Below are positions 44,031 through 52,132 of a DNA stretch of 64,000 nucleotides, one piece after another. The notes under the pieces are model-generated. The model did not search any database. It was not told the origin of the DNA and saw only the letters and a list, made by a program, of their open reading frames with translations. A program made the position numbers and the translations under genes. How positions within the stretch are numbered: position 1 is the first letter of the stretch; every line of letters begins with the position of its first letter. The DNA comes from Crossiella sp. S99.2 (GTDB lineage: Bacteria > Actinomycetota > Actinomycetes > Mycobacteriales > Pseudonocardiaceae): positions 2,047 through 66,046 of the forward strand of contig NZ_JALMDK010000021.1 in assembly GCF_023094165.1 (NCBI RefSeq). The letters are read 5' to 3'.

Positions 44031-44570
44031 TCAGACCTCGGTGGCGATCCGCGGCCACAACTCGCCGGGGTGTTCGGCCAGCGGCAGCCACAGGTTCGGC
44101 TGCCAGTCCCGGCACCGGTCCCCCGCCTCCGGGTGCCAGGGCCAGTGCCCGTGCCGGTCCGGCCAGATCACCTGCAGGAACGGCGGGGTCTGCTGCCGGT
44201 AGAAGCCGACCGCGGTGCCGAAGAGCCCGTCGTTCCAGCTCGCGTCGGCCGCCCGCAGCCGCACCGGCTGGTCGGCCAGCACATCGGTCAGCTCGGCGCC
44301 GTCTTGCAGGATGCCGCCGCCGGGGATCCGGTCGGCGAGTTCGTTGAGCCAGGTCATCATGTCCGGCCCACGCAGCCCGAACATGGCGATCTCCGGCTGC
44401 CGGAAGGAATGCCACAACCCGTAGCTGAACGCCCAGCCCGGCTCGTCCACGATGCCGACCACACCCCACCGGTGCCTGCGCACAGTGCCGATCTCCCGCG
44501 ACCACCGCTGGTCCTGGCGGGCGTCCGGCGGCTCGCAGATCAGGCAGGCGCACTCGGTTGTCCTCGGCAC
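44031..44570 (-). CDS. DUF4262 domain protein
   Basis: Protein of 179 aa. A CxCxxC element (CACLICEPP) opens it, followed by VGIVDEPGWAFSYGLWHSFRQPEIAMFGL, typical of DUF4262, whose members are of unknown function. It is Trp-rich, with 15 or so Trp including WPWHPEAGDRCRDWQPNLW. Start GTG 44570 lacks a strong ribosome site. It is divergent from the FmdB-type gene. Confidence 0.7.
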   Translation of the reverse strand: MPRTTECACLICEPPDARQDQRWSREIGTVRRHRWGVVGIVDEPGWAFSYGLWHSFRQPEIAMFGLRGPDMMTWLNELADRIPGGGILQDGAELTDVLADQPVRLRAADASWNDGLFGTAVGFYRQQTPPFLQVIWPDRHGHWPWHPEAGDRCRDWQPNLWLPLAEHPGELWPRIATEV

Positions 44571-44607
44571 AGCCCGACGGTAACCGCCGATGCCGCACAA
44601 TGGCGGC

Positions 44608-44823
44608 ATGCCGCGTTATGAGTTCCGCTGCCGCGAGTGCGGGAACACCTTCGAGCTGTCCCGCCCGATGAGCGCCTCCAGTGACCCGGCGACCTGCCCC
44701 GGCGGTCACACCGACACGGTGAAACTGCTGACCACGCTCGGCATGACCGGCCGCGGCGGCAGCGCACCCGCGCCGGCCGGAGGCGGCGGCGGGGGTTGCT
44801 GCGGTGGCGGCTGCTGCGGCTGA
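44608..44823 (+). CDS. FmdB-type zinc ribbon protein
   Basis: Protein of 71 aa that starts MPRYEFRCRECGNTFEL, the FmdB putative regulatory zinc-ribbon pattern (Cys8, Cys11, Cys30). The C-terminus is Gly-rich and closes with GGGCCGGGCCG, giving two more Cys pairs that could bind metal. The start is ATG 44608. Role unknown; family members are often called regulators without proof. Confidence 0.8.
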   Translation: MPRYEFRCRECGNTFELSRPMSASSDPATCPGGHTDTVKLLTTLGMTGRGGSAPAPAGGGGGGCCGGGCCG

Positions 44824-44966
44824 GCACCGCTTGACCTCCAGCTGACCGGGAGCACCCGAGCTGCCCTGACCGGGTGGCGCGGCCCACCCGAACCGGCGAC
44901 CGCGCTACCCAGCCCGCCCTGGACCGGCTAACCAGGAAGGCACGCCCGGCAGCTCGGAGGAAACAC

Positions 44967-45209
44967 ATGATCAGGCCACTGGCCATCGTTCTCACCTCGG
45001 CGATCGTCGGCGCCGCGCTGGCCGGACCGGCGGCCACCGCGCACGCCGACGCCGAGGAGTGCGTGTCCTACGCGATGAGCGAGGCCGACGCCGGCATCCT
45101 GCTCGCCGACCTGGCCTGCGCCGCGGTCACCTTCCTGGACTGCTACCGGATCTTCCGCATCGAGTACGGCCCGCAGCTGTGGGCGATCACCGCCTGCGAG
45201 CTGCGCTGA
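44967..45209 (+). CDS. Small secreted four-cysteine protein
   Basis: Protein of 80 aa with a signal peptide (MIRPLAIVLTSAIVGAALAG, cleavage near AHA/DAEE). The mature part of about 50 residues holds four Cys (EECVSY, LACAAV, LDCYRI, TACELR) that could form two disulfides. Start ATG 44967 follows GGAGG at a good distance. I do not recognise the family; it could be a small exported signalling or inhibitor protein. Confidence 0.65.
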   Translation: MIRPLAIVLTSAIVGAALAGPAATAHADAEECVSYAMSEADAGILLADLACAAVTFLDCYRIFRIEYGPQLWAITACELR

Positions 45210-45274
45210 CCACGGTCCTCCCGATGGTCTCCTCCGGCTGGCCCCTTGCGCCGGGCACGCCCTGCTCCTAGCGT

Positions 45275-45288
45275 TGCAAACGCTTACA
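45275..45288. promoter_or_regulatory. Candidate cre/LacI-type operator before the GH28-like gene
   Basis: TGCAAACGCTTACA fits the LacI/CcpA-type consensus TGNAANCGNTTNCA at all fixed positions. It lies 78 bp upstream of the GH28-like start codon. It differs from the GACAA-type palindromes at the mannoside locus, so another LacI protein outside the window is expected to bind it. Confidence 0.55.
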
Positions 45289-45366
45289 TTTTGACCGCCG
45301 CCTCTTCGCAGCAGCTCCTGCGCCGCCACGCGGGTCAGAGGAACCGCACCGAGGAGGACCCCGCTG

Positions 45367-46863
45367 ATGAACCGATCCTGGCGATCCCGCCTGCTCGTCC
45401 TGGGCGCCGCGGGCGCCACCGTGCTGGCCATGGCGACCCCCGGCCTGGCCGCGCCGAACGCCACCTTCAACATCCGGGACTACGGCGCCAAGGGCGATGG
45501 CAAGGCCATCGACTCGCCCGCCATCGACAAGGCGATCACCGCGGCCAGTGCCGCCGGTGGCGGCGTGGTCGAGGTGCCGGCCGGCACCTACCTGTCCCGG
45601 TCCATCCACCTCAAGAGCAACATCACCATCAACCTGGCCGCCGGGTCGAAGATCATCGCGGCCGGCAGTGGCATGGACAAACCCGAGCCCAACGAGTTCG
45701 ACGACTACCAGGACTTCGGGCACAGCCACTTCCGCAACGCCCTGCTCTGGGGCGAGAACGTCGCCAACATCCACTTCACCGGCACCGGCACCATCGACGG
45801 CGACAACAAGCTGGACACCAGCAACAACCCGGGTTCCGGCATCGCGGACAAGGCGATCTCGCTGAAGTTCTGCAAGAACGTGACGCTGACCGGCATCACC
45901 ATGCGCCAGGGCGGGCACTTCGCGGTGCTGGCCAACGGCTGCGACGGGATGAAGTTCAGCAACGTCAAGATCCTCACCTCCGAGGACCGGGACGGGATCA
46001 ACATCATCAACAGCTCGAACGTCGAGGTCGCCGACTCCATCGTGGAGGCCAGTGACGACGCGGTGGTCTTCAAGAGCGACTACGCCCTTGGCAAGACCTT
46101 CGTCAGCCAGAACAACGTGGTGCGCGATTCCACCATTAAGTCCACCGAGAACAACGCGCTCCAGTTCGGCTCGGAGACCTGCGGCAACTTCCGCAACATC
46201 CGGTTCAGCAACCTCAAGGTCACCGGCGCGGGCAAGGCGGGCCTGGGCATCGTGTCCATGGACGGCTCGGTGATCGAGGACATCCACTACAACAACATCA
46301 CCCTGACCCGCACCACCACGCCGATCTTCCTGCACGTCGGCAAGCGCTCGCGCTGCCCGGGCAAGCCGCCGGCCGGCAAGATCCGCGATATCCACTTCAC
46401 CGACATCAGCGGCGCCAACCTGACCTCGCCGACCAGCGTGCCGGGCGGCCCCGAGCACACCAGCACGATCACCGGCCGCACCGACTCGATGATCGAGAAC
46501 GTCACCTTCACCAACGTCAAGCTGAACGTGCCCGGCAACCACCCGGCCTCCGACGCCAACCGGGTGCCGCCGGAGAACAGCACCGAGTACCCGCCGCGGA
46601 TCTTCGGCGTGCGGCCGTCCTTCGGCTTCTGGATCCGGCACGCCAAGGACATCAAGTTCGTCGGCAGCACCTTCGAGTTCGAGAAGAACGACGGCAGGCC
46701 GGCGTTCCTGACCAACGACACCACCGGCGTCAGCATCAACGGCGTCAAGGTCGAGCGCAGCACCGGGCCCTACGACGTGACCTTCCAGAAGAGCAGCGGT
46801 CAGTCGGTGACCAACAGCTCCACCACCACGGGCGCGGAACTGCGCACCCGCACGCAGAACTGA
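45367..46863 (+). CDS. Secreted GH28-like right-handed beta-helix hydrolase (polygalacturonase family)
   Basis: Protein of 498 aa with a signal peptide (about 1-28). The N-terminal pectate-lyase-superfamily motif is FNIRDYGAKGDGKAID, followed by beta-helix coils to about residue 480. Aspartates corresponding to the GH28 site appear in TSEDRDGINI and EASDDAVVFKS. The usual GHG and RIK motifs are not evident, so the glycan and even the exact family are uncertain. It is presumably active on plant polysaccharide outside the cell. Start ATG 45367 has GAGGAGG upstream. A cre-like operator precedes it and a hairpin overlaps its stop. Confidence 0.82.
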   Translation: MNRSWRSRLLVLGAAGATVLAMATPGLAAPNATFNIRDYGAKGDGKAIDSPAIDKAITAASAAGGGVVEVPAGTYLSRSIHLKSNITINLAAGSKIIAAGSGMDKPEPNEFDDYQDFGHSHFRNALLWGENVANIHFTGTGTIDGDNKLDTSNNPGSGIADKAISLKFCKNVTLTGITMRQGGHFAVLANGCDGMKFSNVKILTSEDRDGINIINSSNVEVADSIVEASDDAVVFKSDYALGKTFVSQNNVVRDSTIKSTENNALQFGSETCGNFRNIRFSNLKVTGAGKAGLGIVSMDGSVIEDIHYNNITLTRTTTPIFLHVGKRSRCPGKPPAGKIRDIHFTDISGANLTSPTSVPGGPEHTSTITGRTDSMIENVTFTNVKLNVPGNHPASDANRVPPENSTEYPPRIFGVRPSFGFWIRHAKDIKFVGSTFEFEKNDGRPAFLTNDTTGVSINGVKVERSTGPYDVTFQKSSGQSVTNSSTTTGAELRTRTQN

Positions 46864-46878
46864 GCCTGCGGGCTCAGT
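46859..46878. terminator. Compact bidirectional hairpin containing both stop codons
   Basis: ACTGAGCC (46859-46866) pairs with GGCTCAGT (46871-46878), loop of 4. The stem includes the TGA stop of the GH28-like gene and the TGA of the convergent gene, separated by 10 bp. Confidence 0.6.
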
Positions 46879-47893
46879 CGGTGTCGCTCGCGGCCAGGAC
46901 GGCCACCGTGCCGTCCGGCCGCGCAGCCAGCAGCCCGAAGTCCCAGGCGATGTCGTAGAACCACGGCCCGGACGCGTCGAACTCCCACCACTGGCAGTCG
47001 GACTCCGCCGGCCGCGCCACCCCGGCGAGCCCGGCGATCGCCCAGCGGGCGTGCAGCCGGGTGTAGGCGAGGCCGGGGCTGTGCCGGTAGGCCCCGTCCC
47101 GCTGCATCCGGTCGAACAGCGACCAGTACGCCTCGTCCAGCGTCGACGGGCTCACCCGCACGGCCTGCGCCCCGGCCAGGCAGTCCAGCGGCAGGCTGGT
47201 CAGCAGATCCGGCTGCCAGGGCGCGCTCAGCCGGAACAGCCCGCTCTCCAGGTGGCCGCCGCCCATGTTCGTCCAGTGCCGGAAGCCCGCGGTGACCTGG
47301 TCCCCGTTCCAGGACAGCCGCTCGACCTCGGTGACCGGCTCCGGGCCGCCCGCCTCCGGCCACAGCGGCAGGGTGCGGAACGGCTCCGCGCCCTCCTCGC
47401 CCAGCTCGAACCCGGCCAGCTTCAGCGGCAACTCGCCGAGCGGGTGCGCGCCGTGCAGCTGCTCGGCGTAGGCCACCGCCTCCGGCACCCCGGTCAGGTC
47501 GCCGTGCCGCAGCACCGTCTCGTGCAGCAGGCAGGCCAGCACCTCGTCCTCCGGCCGGGCGTCGGCCAGGAAGGCGTCCAGGTTCTCCAGCGGCTGGCCC
47601 TCGGCGAGCAGTGCGGCGGCCCGGCGCTTCTGGCCGACCGACACCCGCTCGTCCCCGGCCAGCTGCAGCGCGGCGACCACACTGAACGCGCCGGGGCGGG
47701 CGGCCAGCGCGGTGATCACGCCCCACAGCACTTCATCGGCCGCCGGGCCGTCGGCCGCCAGCAACGCCTCACCGAGGTGCAGCAGCTCGTCGATCCGGCC
47801 GGCATCGGCCCAGCCCCGCACGAGGTCGAGTTCCTCGTGGCAGTGCTCGGCGGTGCGCAGCCTGCTGATCAGCTCGTCGATCGTGGCCTCCAC
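46874..47893 (-). CDS. Conserved hypothetical protein, helical N-terminal half
   Basis: Protein of 339 aa, not assigned to a function. Residues 1-170 are helical with repeat-like stretches (ELISRLRTAEHCHEELDLVR, AADEVLWGVITALAARPGA). The second half is mixed alpha/beta and rich in Trp (WTNMGGGHLESGLF, DEAYWSLFDRMQRDGAYRHS, WWEFDASGPWFYDIAWDFGL). It lacks a signal peptide and membrane helices. It may belong to a streptomycete DUF family (DUF6183-like), which I cannot confirm. Start GTG 47893. Confidence 0.6.
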   Translation of the reverse strand: MEATIDELISRLRTAEHCHEELDLVRGWADAGRIDELLHLGEALLAADGPAADEVLWGVITALAARPGAFSVVAALQLAGDERVSVGQKRRAAALLAEGQPLENLDAFLADARPEDEVLACLLHETVLRHGDLTGVPEAVAYAEQLHGAHPLGELPLKLAGFELGEEGAEPFRTLPLWPEAGGPEPVTEVERLSWNGDQVTAGFRHWTNMGGGHLESGLFRLSAPWQPDLLTSLPLDCLAGAQAVRVSPSTLDEAYWSLFDRMQRDGAYRHSPGLAYTRLHARWAIAGLAGVARPAESDCQWWEFDASGPWFYDIAWDFGLLAARPDGTVAVLAASDTD

Positions 47894-47917
47894 GATCTCT
47901 CAGGCTACCCAGCCCGC

Positions 47918-49690
47918 TCAGCCGGTGTAGTCGCGGAATCCCTTGCCGGTCTTGCGCCCCAGCCGACCTGCGGTGACCAGGTGTTCCAGCAGCGGCGCGG
48001 GGGCGAAGCCGGCCTCGCGGAACTCCAGGTACAGCTCGCGCTGGATGGCCAGGGCCACGTCCAAGCCGACCACGTCCAGCAACGCGAACGGGCCCATCGG
48101 CAGGCCACAGCCGACCTTCATCGCGTTGTCGATGTCATCGGCGGAGGCGTAGTGCGCCTCCAGCATCTTCACCGCGTCGTTGAGGTAGGGGAACAGCAGC
48201 GCGTTGACGATGAACCCGGCGCGGTCGCCGCAGGTCACCGGGTGCTTGCCGAGCTTGCGGCAGACCGCCTGGGCGGTGCTGACCACCTCGGGCGCGGTGG
48301 AGATGGTGTGCACCACCTCGACCAGCTTCATCACCGGCGCGGGGTTGAAGAAGTGCAGGCCGACCACGTCGCCGGGGCGGCTGGTCACCGCGGCCAGCTC
48401 GATCACCGGCAGCGAGGAGGTGGTGGTGGCCAGCACCGCGCCCGGCTTGCACACCTCGTCCAGGGTGGCGAAAACGGCCTTCTTGACCGACAGCTCCTCG
48501 GCGACCGCCTCGACTACCAGGTCGGCGTCGGCCAGATCGCCCAGGTCGGTGGTCACCTGGACCCGCGCCAGCGCGGCGTCCCGGTCCCCTTCGGTCAGCT
48601 TGCCGCGCAGCACGCCCTTGTCCAGCGAGCGGCGCAGCGCCTCCAGCGCGGACTTGCCCTTGCCCTCGCTGCGGGCCCGCACGATGACGTCGTGGCCGGA
48701 CTTGGCGAAGACCTCCACGATGCCGGTGGCCATGGTCCCGGTGCCGACCACGCCGACCCGCTGCACCTCACGGACCTGCTCGCCCGCGTCACCCTCGGCG
48801 CTGACCGCGTCCACCACGGTGGGCGAGTCGGGGGCGTCGTAGGTGTAGAAGCCACGTCCGGTCTTCCGGCCCAGCAGGCCCGCGGTGATCATCTGCTTGA
48901 GCAGCGGCGCGGGGGCGTGCAGCCGGTTGCGGGACTGGTGGTACATGGTGTCGAGGATCTCGTAGGCGGTGTCCAGCCCGATCAGGTCGAGCAGCGCCAG
49001 CGGGCCCATCGGGTAGCCGCAGCCCAGCTTCATGGCCGCGTCCAGGTCCTCGCGGGTGGCGTAGCGGCCCTCGAACATGCGCACGGCGTGGTTGAGGTAG
49101 CCGAACAGCAGCGCGTTGGCGATGAAGCCCGCGCGGTCGCCGATGACCACCGGCACCTTGCCCAGCCGCTCGGCCAACGCGGTGACGTCCTCGACCACCT
49201 CGGGCTCGGTGACCACGGTGCGGATCACCTCGACCAGCTTGAGCACCGGCGCCGGGTTGAAGAAGTGCATCCCGACGACCTTGCCCGGCCGGGAGGTGTG
49301 CACGGACAGCTCGGTGACCGAGAGCGAGGAGGTGTTGGAGGCCAGGATCGTCTCCGGCGGGCAGATCCGGTCCAGCTCGGCGAAGACCTGGGCCTTCAGC
49401 TCCATCCGCTCCGGCACCGCCTCGATCACCAGATCGGCTGCGGCCAGCGCCTGCAGCGAGGTGGTGAACTCGATCTGGGCGAACAGCGCGTCCTTGCCAG
49501 CCTCGTCCAGCTTGCCGCGGCGCAGCGCGCGGTCGGTGGAGTGCTCCACGTGGCCACGCCCACGGGCGAGCGCGTCCTCGGTCACCTCGACCGCGATGAC
49601 CTTGAGCCCGGTGCGCGCGAACACCTCCGCGATACCGGCGCCCATGGTGCCCAGTCCGACGACTCCGACGGTGGTGAACTCACGCGTCAC
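47918..49690 (-). CDS. Tandem-fused 3-hydroxyacyl-CoA (3-hydroxybutyryl-CoA) dehydrogenase
   Basis: Protein of 590 aa made of two homologous dehydrogenases. Copy 1 (about 1-290) has VGVVGLGTMGAGIAEVF and GMHFFNPAPVLKLVEVI; copy 2 (about 300-590) has VGVVGTGTMATGIVEVF and GLHFFNPAPVMKLVEVV. Each has a Rossmann NAD-binding part and a C-terminal dimerisation part (GCGYPMGPLALLDLIGLD and GCGLPMGPFALLDVVGLD). A single enzyme is about 285 aa, so this is a covalent pseudodimer. It interconverts acetoacetyl-CoA and 3-hydroxybutyryl-CoA. Start GTG 49690 after GGGAGG. It supplies the step between thiolase and Ccr, though a crotonase is not in the window. Confidence 0.9.
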   Translation of the reverse strand: MTREFTTVGVVGLGTMGAGIAEVFARTGLKVIAVEVTEDALARGRGHVEHSTDRALRRGKLDEAGKDALFAQIEFTTSLQALAAADLVIEAVPERMELKAQVFAELDRICPPETILASNTSSLSVTELSVHTSRPGKVVGMHFFNPAPVLKLVEVIRTVVTEPEVVEDVTALAERLGKVPVVIGDRAGFIANALLFGYLNHAVRMFEGRYATREDLDAAMKLGCGYPMGPLALLDLIGLDTAYEILDTMYHQSRNRLHAPAPLLKQMITAGLLGRKTGRGFYTYDAPDSPTVVDAVSAEGDAGEQVREVQRVGVVGTGTMATGIVEVFAKSGHDVIVRARSEGKGKSALEALRRSLDKGVLRGKLTEGDRDAALARVQVTTDLGDLADADLVVEAVAEELSVKKAVFATLDEVCKPGAVLATTTSSLPVIELAAVTSRPGDVVGLHFFNPAPVMKLVEVVHTISTAPEVVSTAQAVCRKLGKHPVTCGDRAGFIVNALLFPYLNDAVKMLEAHYASADDIDNAMKVGCGLPMGPFALLDVVGLDVALAIQRELYLEFREAGFAPAPLLEHLVTAGRLGRKTGKGFRDYTG

Positions 49691-49808
49691 GACTCTGCCT
49701 CCCACGACATCGGGGGACCCGCTGACGGGTGCTACGGGCCAGTAACTTGTGGTGATAGTGCCACGCTGCGTGTTGTTTTCCCCGGTGAGGTTCGCCACGG
49801 GGACAAGC

Positions 49809-50726
49809 CTAGAGAGCGGGTAGGCGCGGCCAGACCGCGGTGGCCACCTCGCGCGCGAGCGGGCAGTTCTCCTCCGGCGGCAGCGCGCTGTAGATCGACA
49901 CCCTGGCGTTCTCCCGGTAGCCCTGACCGAAGGCGATATGCCTGGTGTCCACCCGGCAGGAGGGCAGCAGACCGCCGCCCGCGGGCTGGGCGCGGACCAG
50001 GGACTCGCGGCCGCCGATCCGCTCGATCGCCGCGGGCGCGGCCGGATCCGGGTCGACCACGCTGAAGCTGACCAGCAGCGAGGGCGAGTCGCCGCGGCGG
50101 CCACCCCACTGGCAGACGTGCCGGTTGCCGTCGCCGTGCGGCATCGGGGTGTCGATGCCGGGCACCCTGGCGGCCAGCGCGGCGGGCACCAGCGGACAGG
50201 GATCCAGGACGGCCAGCGAGTTGGGCGGGTAGGCGCGGCCGCGGGTGCCGCCGGCGCGCAGCACGGTGCGCACCGATTCGGCCGCGGCCTCGGCCACCGC
50301 GCAGAGCTGGGCGTCCTCGCCGCTGACGTCCACCGTGACGTAACGCAGATCGGGCAGCACCACCACCGATCCGCAGGAGTCGGCGACCGCCTTGGCCCGG
50401 CCGACCCGCACCCCGTCCCGTTCGACCAGCTCGAAGCCGAGCTGCTCGGCCCCGTGTGCCTCGGCCAGCCTGCCGCCGGAGCCCAGCGTCACGGTCAGCT
50501 CGGCCACCCCGTTGCGCAGTGCGAGGCGGCAGTCGTCGAAGTTCAGCTCAGGGCCGGGGAACTGGCCGCCGAAGCGGCTCAGCGCGTCCGGGGCGAGCAG
50601 GCTGCACGGGTCCAGCCGCGGCCAGTCGGGCGCGGGGGCGGCCGCGCCCGGACCGGCCTGCGGCGTGCCACAGCCGACCAGCACGGTCACCAGGACCACG
50701 CAGGCCAGAATCGCTCTGGCAGCCAT
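49809..50726 (-). CDS. Lipoprotein with two DUF3558-like domains
   Basis: Protein of 305 aa with a lipoprotein signal (MAARAILACVVLVTVLVGC). Two repeats open with LDPCSLLAPDAL and LDPCPLVPAALA, each followed by a Cys further on, as in DUF3558 proteins of mycobacteria and relatives. The function is unknown; it is exposed on the outer face of the membrane. Start ATG 50726. A second lipoprotein of similar build lies at 56042-57055. Confidence 0.75.
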   Translation of the reverse strand: MAARAILACVVLVTVLVGCGTPQAGPGAAAPAPDWPRLDPCSLLAPDALSRFGGQFPGPELNFDDCRLALRNGVAELTVTLGSGGRLAEAHGAEQLGFELVERDGVRVGRAKAVADSCGSVVVLPDLRYVTVDVSGEDAQLCAVAEAAAESVRTVLRAGGTRGRAYPPNSLAVLDPCPLVPAALAARVPGIDTPMPHGDGNRHVCQWGGRRGDSPSLLVSFSVVDPDPAAPAAIERIGGRESLVRAQPAGGGLLPSCRVDTRHIAFGQGYRENARVSIYSALPPEENCPLAREVATAVWPRLPAL

Positions 50727-50756
50727 GATCCGCAGCGTAAGCGCGGATCAGCGGGC

Positions 50757-51497
50757 TCACTCGTCGAAACCGCGTTCGGCGAGCGCTGCCACCCGAGTGA
50801 GTGCCTCCTGGGCGTCCGGACCGACCGCGCGCAGCGTGATGGTGTCCCCACCGCGGGCGCCAAGGCCCATCAGCGCGAGCACGCTGGCCGCGCTGACCTC
50901 CTGGTCGCCGAAGCGCACCGAGGCCTCCACATCCAGCTCGGCCACGGCGCGGGCCAGCAGCGCGGCCGGCCGGGCGTGCAGGCCGATCTCGTTGCGCAGT
51001 TCGATGTCCAGCTCGACCAGCCCGCTGGAGCTGGGCTGGTCGTGCCCATGTCCGTGGCCGTGGTCCTGGCCGTTGGCGCCCAGGAACAGCTCGTCCACGG
51101 TCTCGCCGATGGCGAAGGCGGTCGCGGTCGCGGCGGCGTCGGCCACCTCGTCCAAAGTGGACCCGCCCTGGGCGGAGACCGCGGCGGCCACCGCGCCCTC
51201 GGCCAGCGGGGCGTCCACCACCACCGCCCGGCCCGGGTCGCCCAGCACCTCCACGGCCAGTTCGGCGATCATCTGCGCGCTGCCCAGGTCGTAGAGCAGC
51301 ACCACGCCCTCGCCGTCGTCCGCGCGTTCCAGCGCGGCCGAGACGGTGTCCAGGTCGGTGCCGAGGCCGCCGTTCTCGGGCAGGCCGCCCGCGGCCAGGA
51401 TGCGCACCTCCGGCGCCATCTGCTGGGCCAGTTCCACCACGCCCTCGGCCAGCTTCGCGCTGTGCGAGACGATCACCAGTCCCACCCGGCGGTTCAT
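50757..51497 (-). CDS. dhaM: Dihydroxyacetone kinase phosphoryl donor subunit DhaM (EIIA-HPr fusion)
   Basis: Protein of 246 aa. Residues 1-135 are an EIIA-mannose-type domain with phospho-His12 (IVSHSAKLAEG). Residues about 160-246 are an HPr domain with His174 (NEIGLHARPAALLA). Between them is a linker with DHGHGHGHD, which might bind metal. The phosphate passes from PTS enzyme I to HPr, then EIIA, then ADP held in DhaL. It is the last gene of dhaKLM; its start overlaps the dhaL stop by 4 bp. PTS enzyme I must be encoded elsewhere. Confidence 0.93.
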   Translation of the reverse strand: MNRRVGLVIVSHSAKLAEGVVELAQQMAPEVRILAAGGLPENGGLGTDLDTVSAALERADDGEGVVLLYDLGSAQMIAELAVEVLGDPGRAVVVDAPLAEGAVAAAVSAQGGSTLDEVADAAATATAFAIGETVDELFLGANGQDHGHGHGHDQPSSSGLVELDIELRNEIGLHARPAALLARAVAELDVEASVRFGDQEVSAASVLALMGLGARGGDTITLRAVGPDAQEALTRVAALAERGFDE

Positions 51498-52132
51498 CGC
51501 GCGCCGCCAGCGTGCGTGGCCAGCGCGGTCAGCAGCAGTGAGGTCGAGCGCGCACCCGGGTCGAGATGCCCCGCGCTGCGCTCGCCGAGGTAGGAGGCGC
51601 GGCCCTTGCGGGCGACGAGGGGCACCGTCGCCGCCGCGCCGTCCGCCGCCGCGCTTGCGGCCGCCGACAAGGTCGCCGCGACATCCGCACCCTGGGCCGC
51701 GGCGGACTCGGCGGCGTGCACAGCCGGGGTCAGCGCGTCCACCATCGTCTTGTCGCCCGGCTCGGCCTTGCCCCTGGCCAGCACCCCGTCCAGCGCGGCG
51801 CGCAGGGCCGTGGCCACGGCCGGGGCATCCAGTTCGGCGAGCCCGTCCAGCGCGGCGCCCGCGCGCAGGAACGCGGTGCCGTACAACGGCCCCGCCGCCC
51901 CACCCACCGTGGAGATCAACGTCTTCGCCACCGCCTTGAGCACCGAGGCTGGCCCCGACCATCCTCCTCCGTCCATTGTGGACACCACAGCGGTGAAGCC
52001 CCTGCGCAGGTTCTCCCCGTGGTCGGCGTCGCCGATGAGCCGGTCCAGCTCGACCAGCTCGTCCCGGTGTTCGATGACCACCTCCGCCGCGGCTCGCAAC
52101 GCGGCGAGGAGGTCTTCCGTGGAACAGCCCAT
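51494..52132 (-). CDS. dhaL: Dihydroxyacetone kinase nucleotide-binding subunit DhaL
   Basis: Protein of 212 aa with the ADP/Mg site GDADHGENL (Asp35, Asp37, His38), the loop GGAAGPLYGTAF and the GDKTMVDAL motif. In PTS-linked systems DhaL keeps ADP as a cofactor that is rephosphorylated by DhaM and passes phosphate to dihydroxyacetone on DhaK. Start ATG 52132 shares one base with the dhaK stop (TGATG). Confidence 0.93.
   Translation of the reverse strand: MGCSTEDLLAALRAAAEVVIEHRDELVELDRLIGDADHGENLRRGFTAVVSTMDGGGWSGPASVLKAVAKTLISTVGGAAGPLYGTAFLRAGAALDGLAELDAPAVATALRAALDGVLARGKAEPGDKTMVDALTPAVHAAESAAAQGADVAATLSAAASAAADGAAATVPLVARKGRASYLGERSAGHLDPGARSTSLLLTALATHAGGAR

Noticed and set aside
47051..50065. 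A reading frame of about 1000 codons on the plus strand
   Set aside because: It is antisense to the fused dehydrogenase and its neighbours, low in complexity (Gln/Arg/Gly/His) and has no ribosome site. Long antisense frames are normal in DNA this rich in GC.
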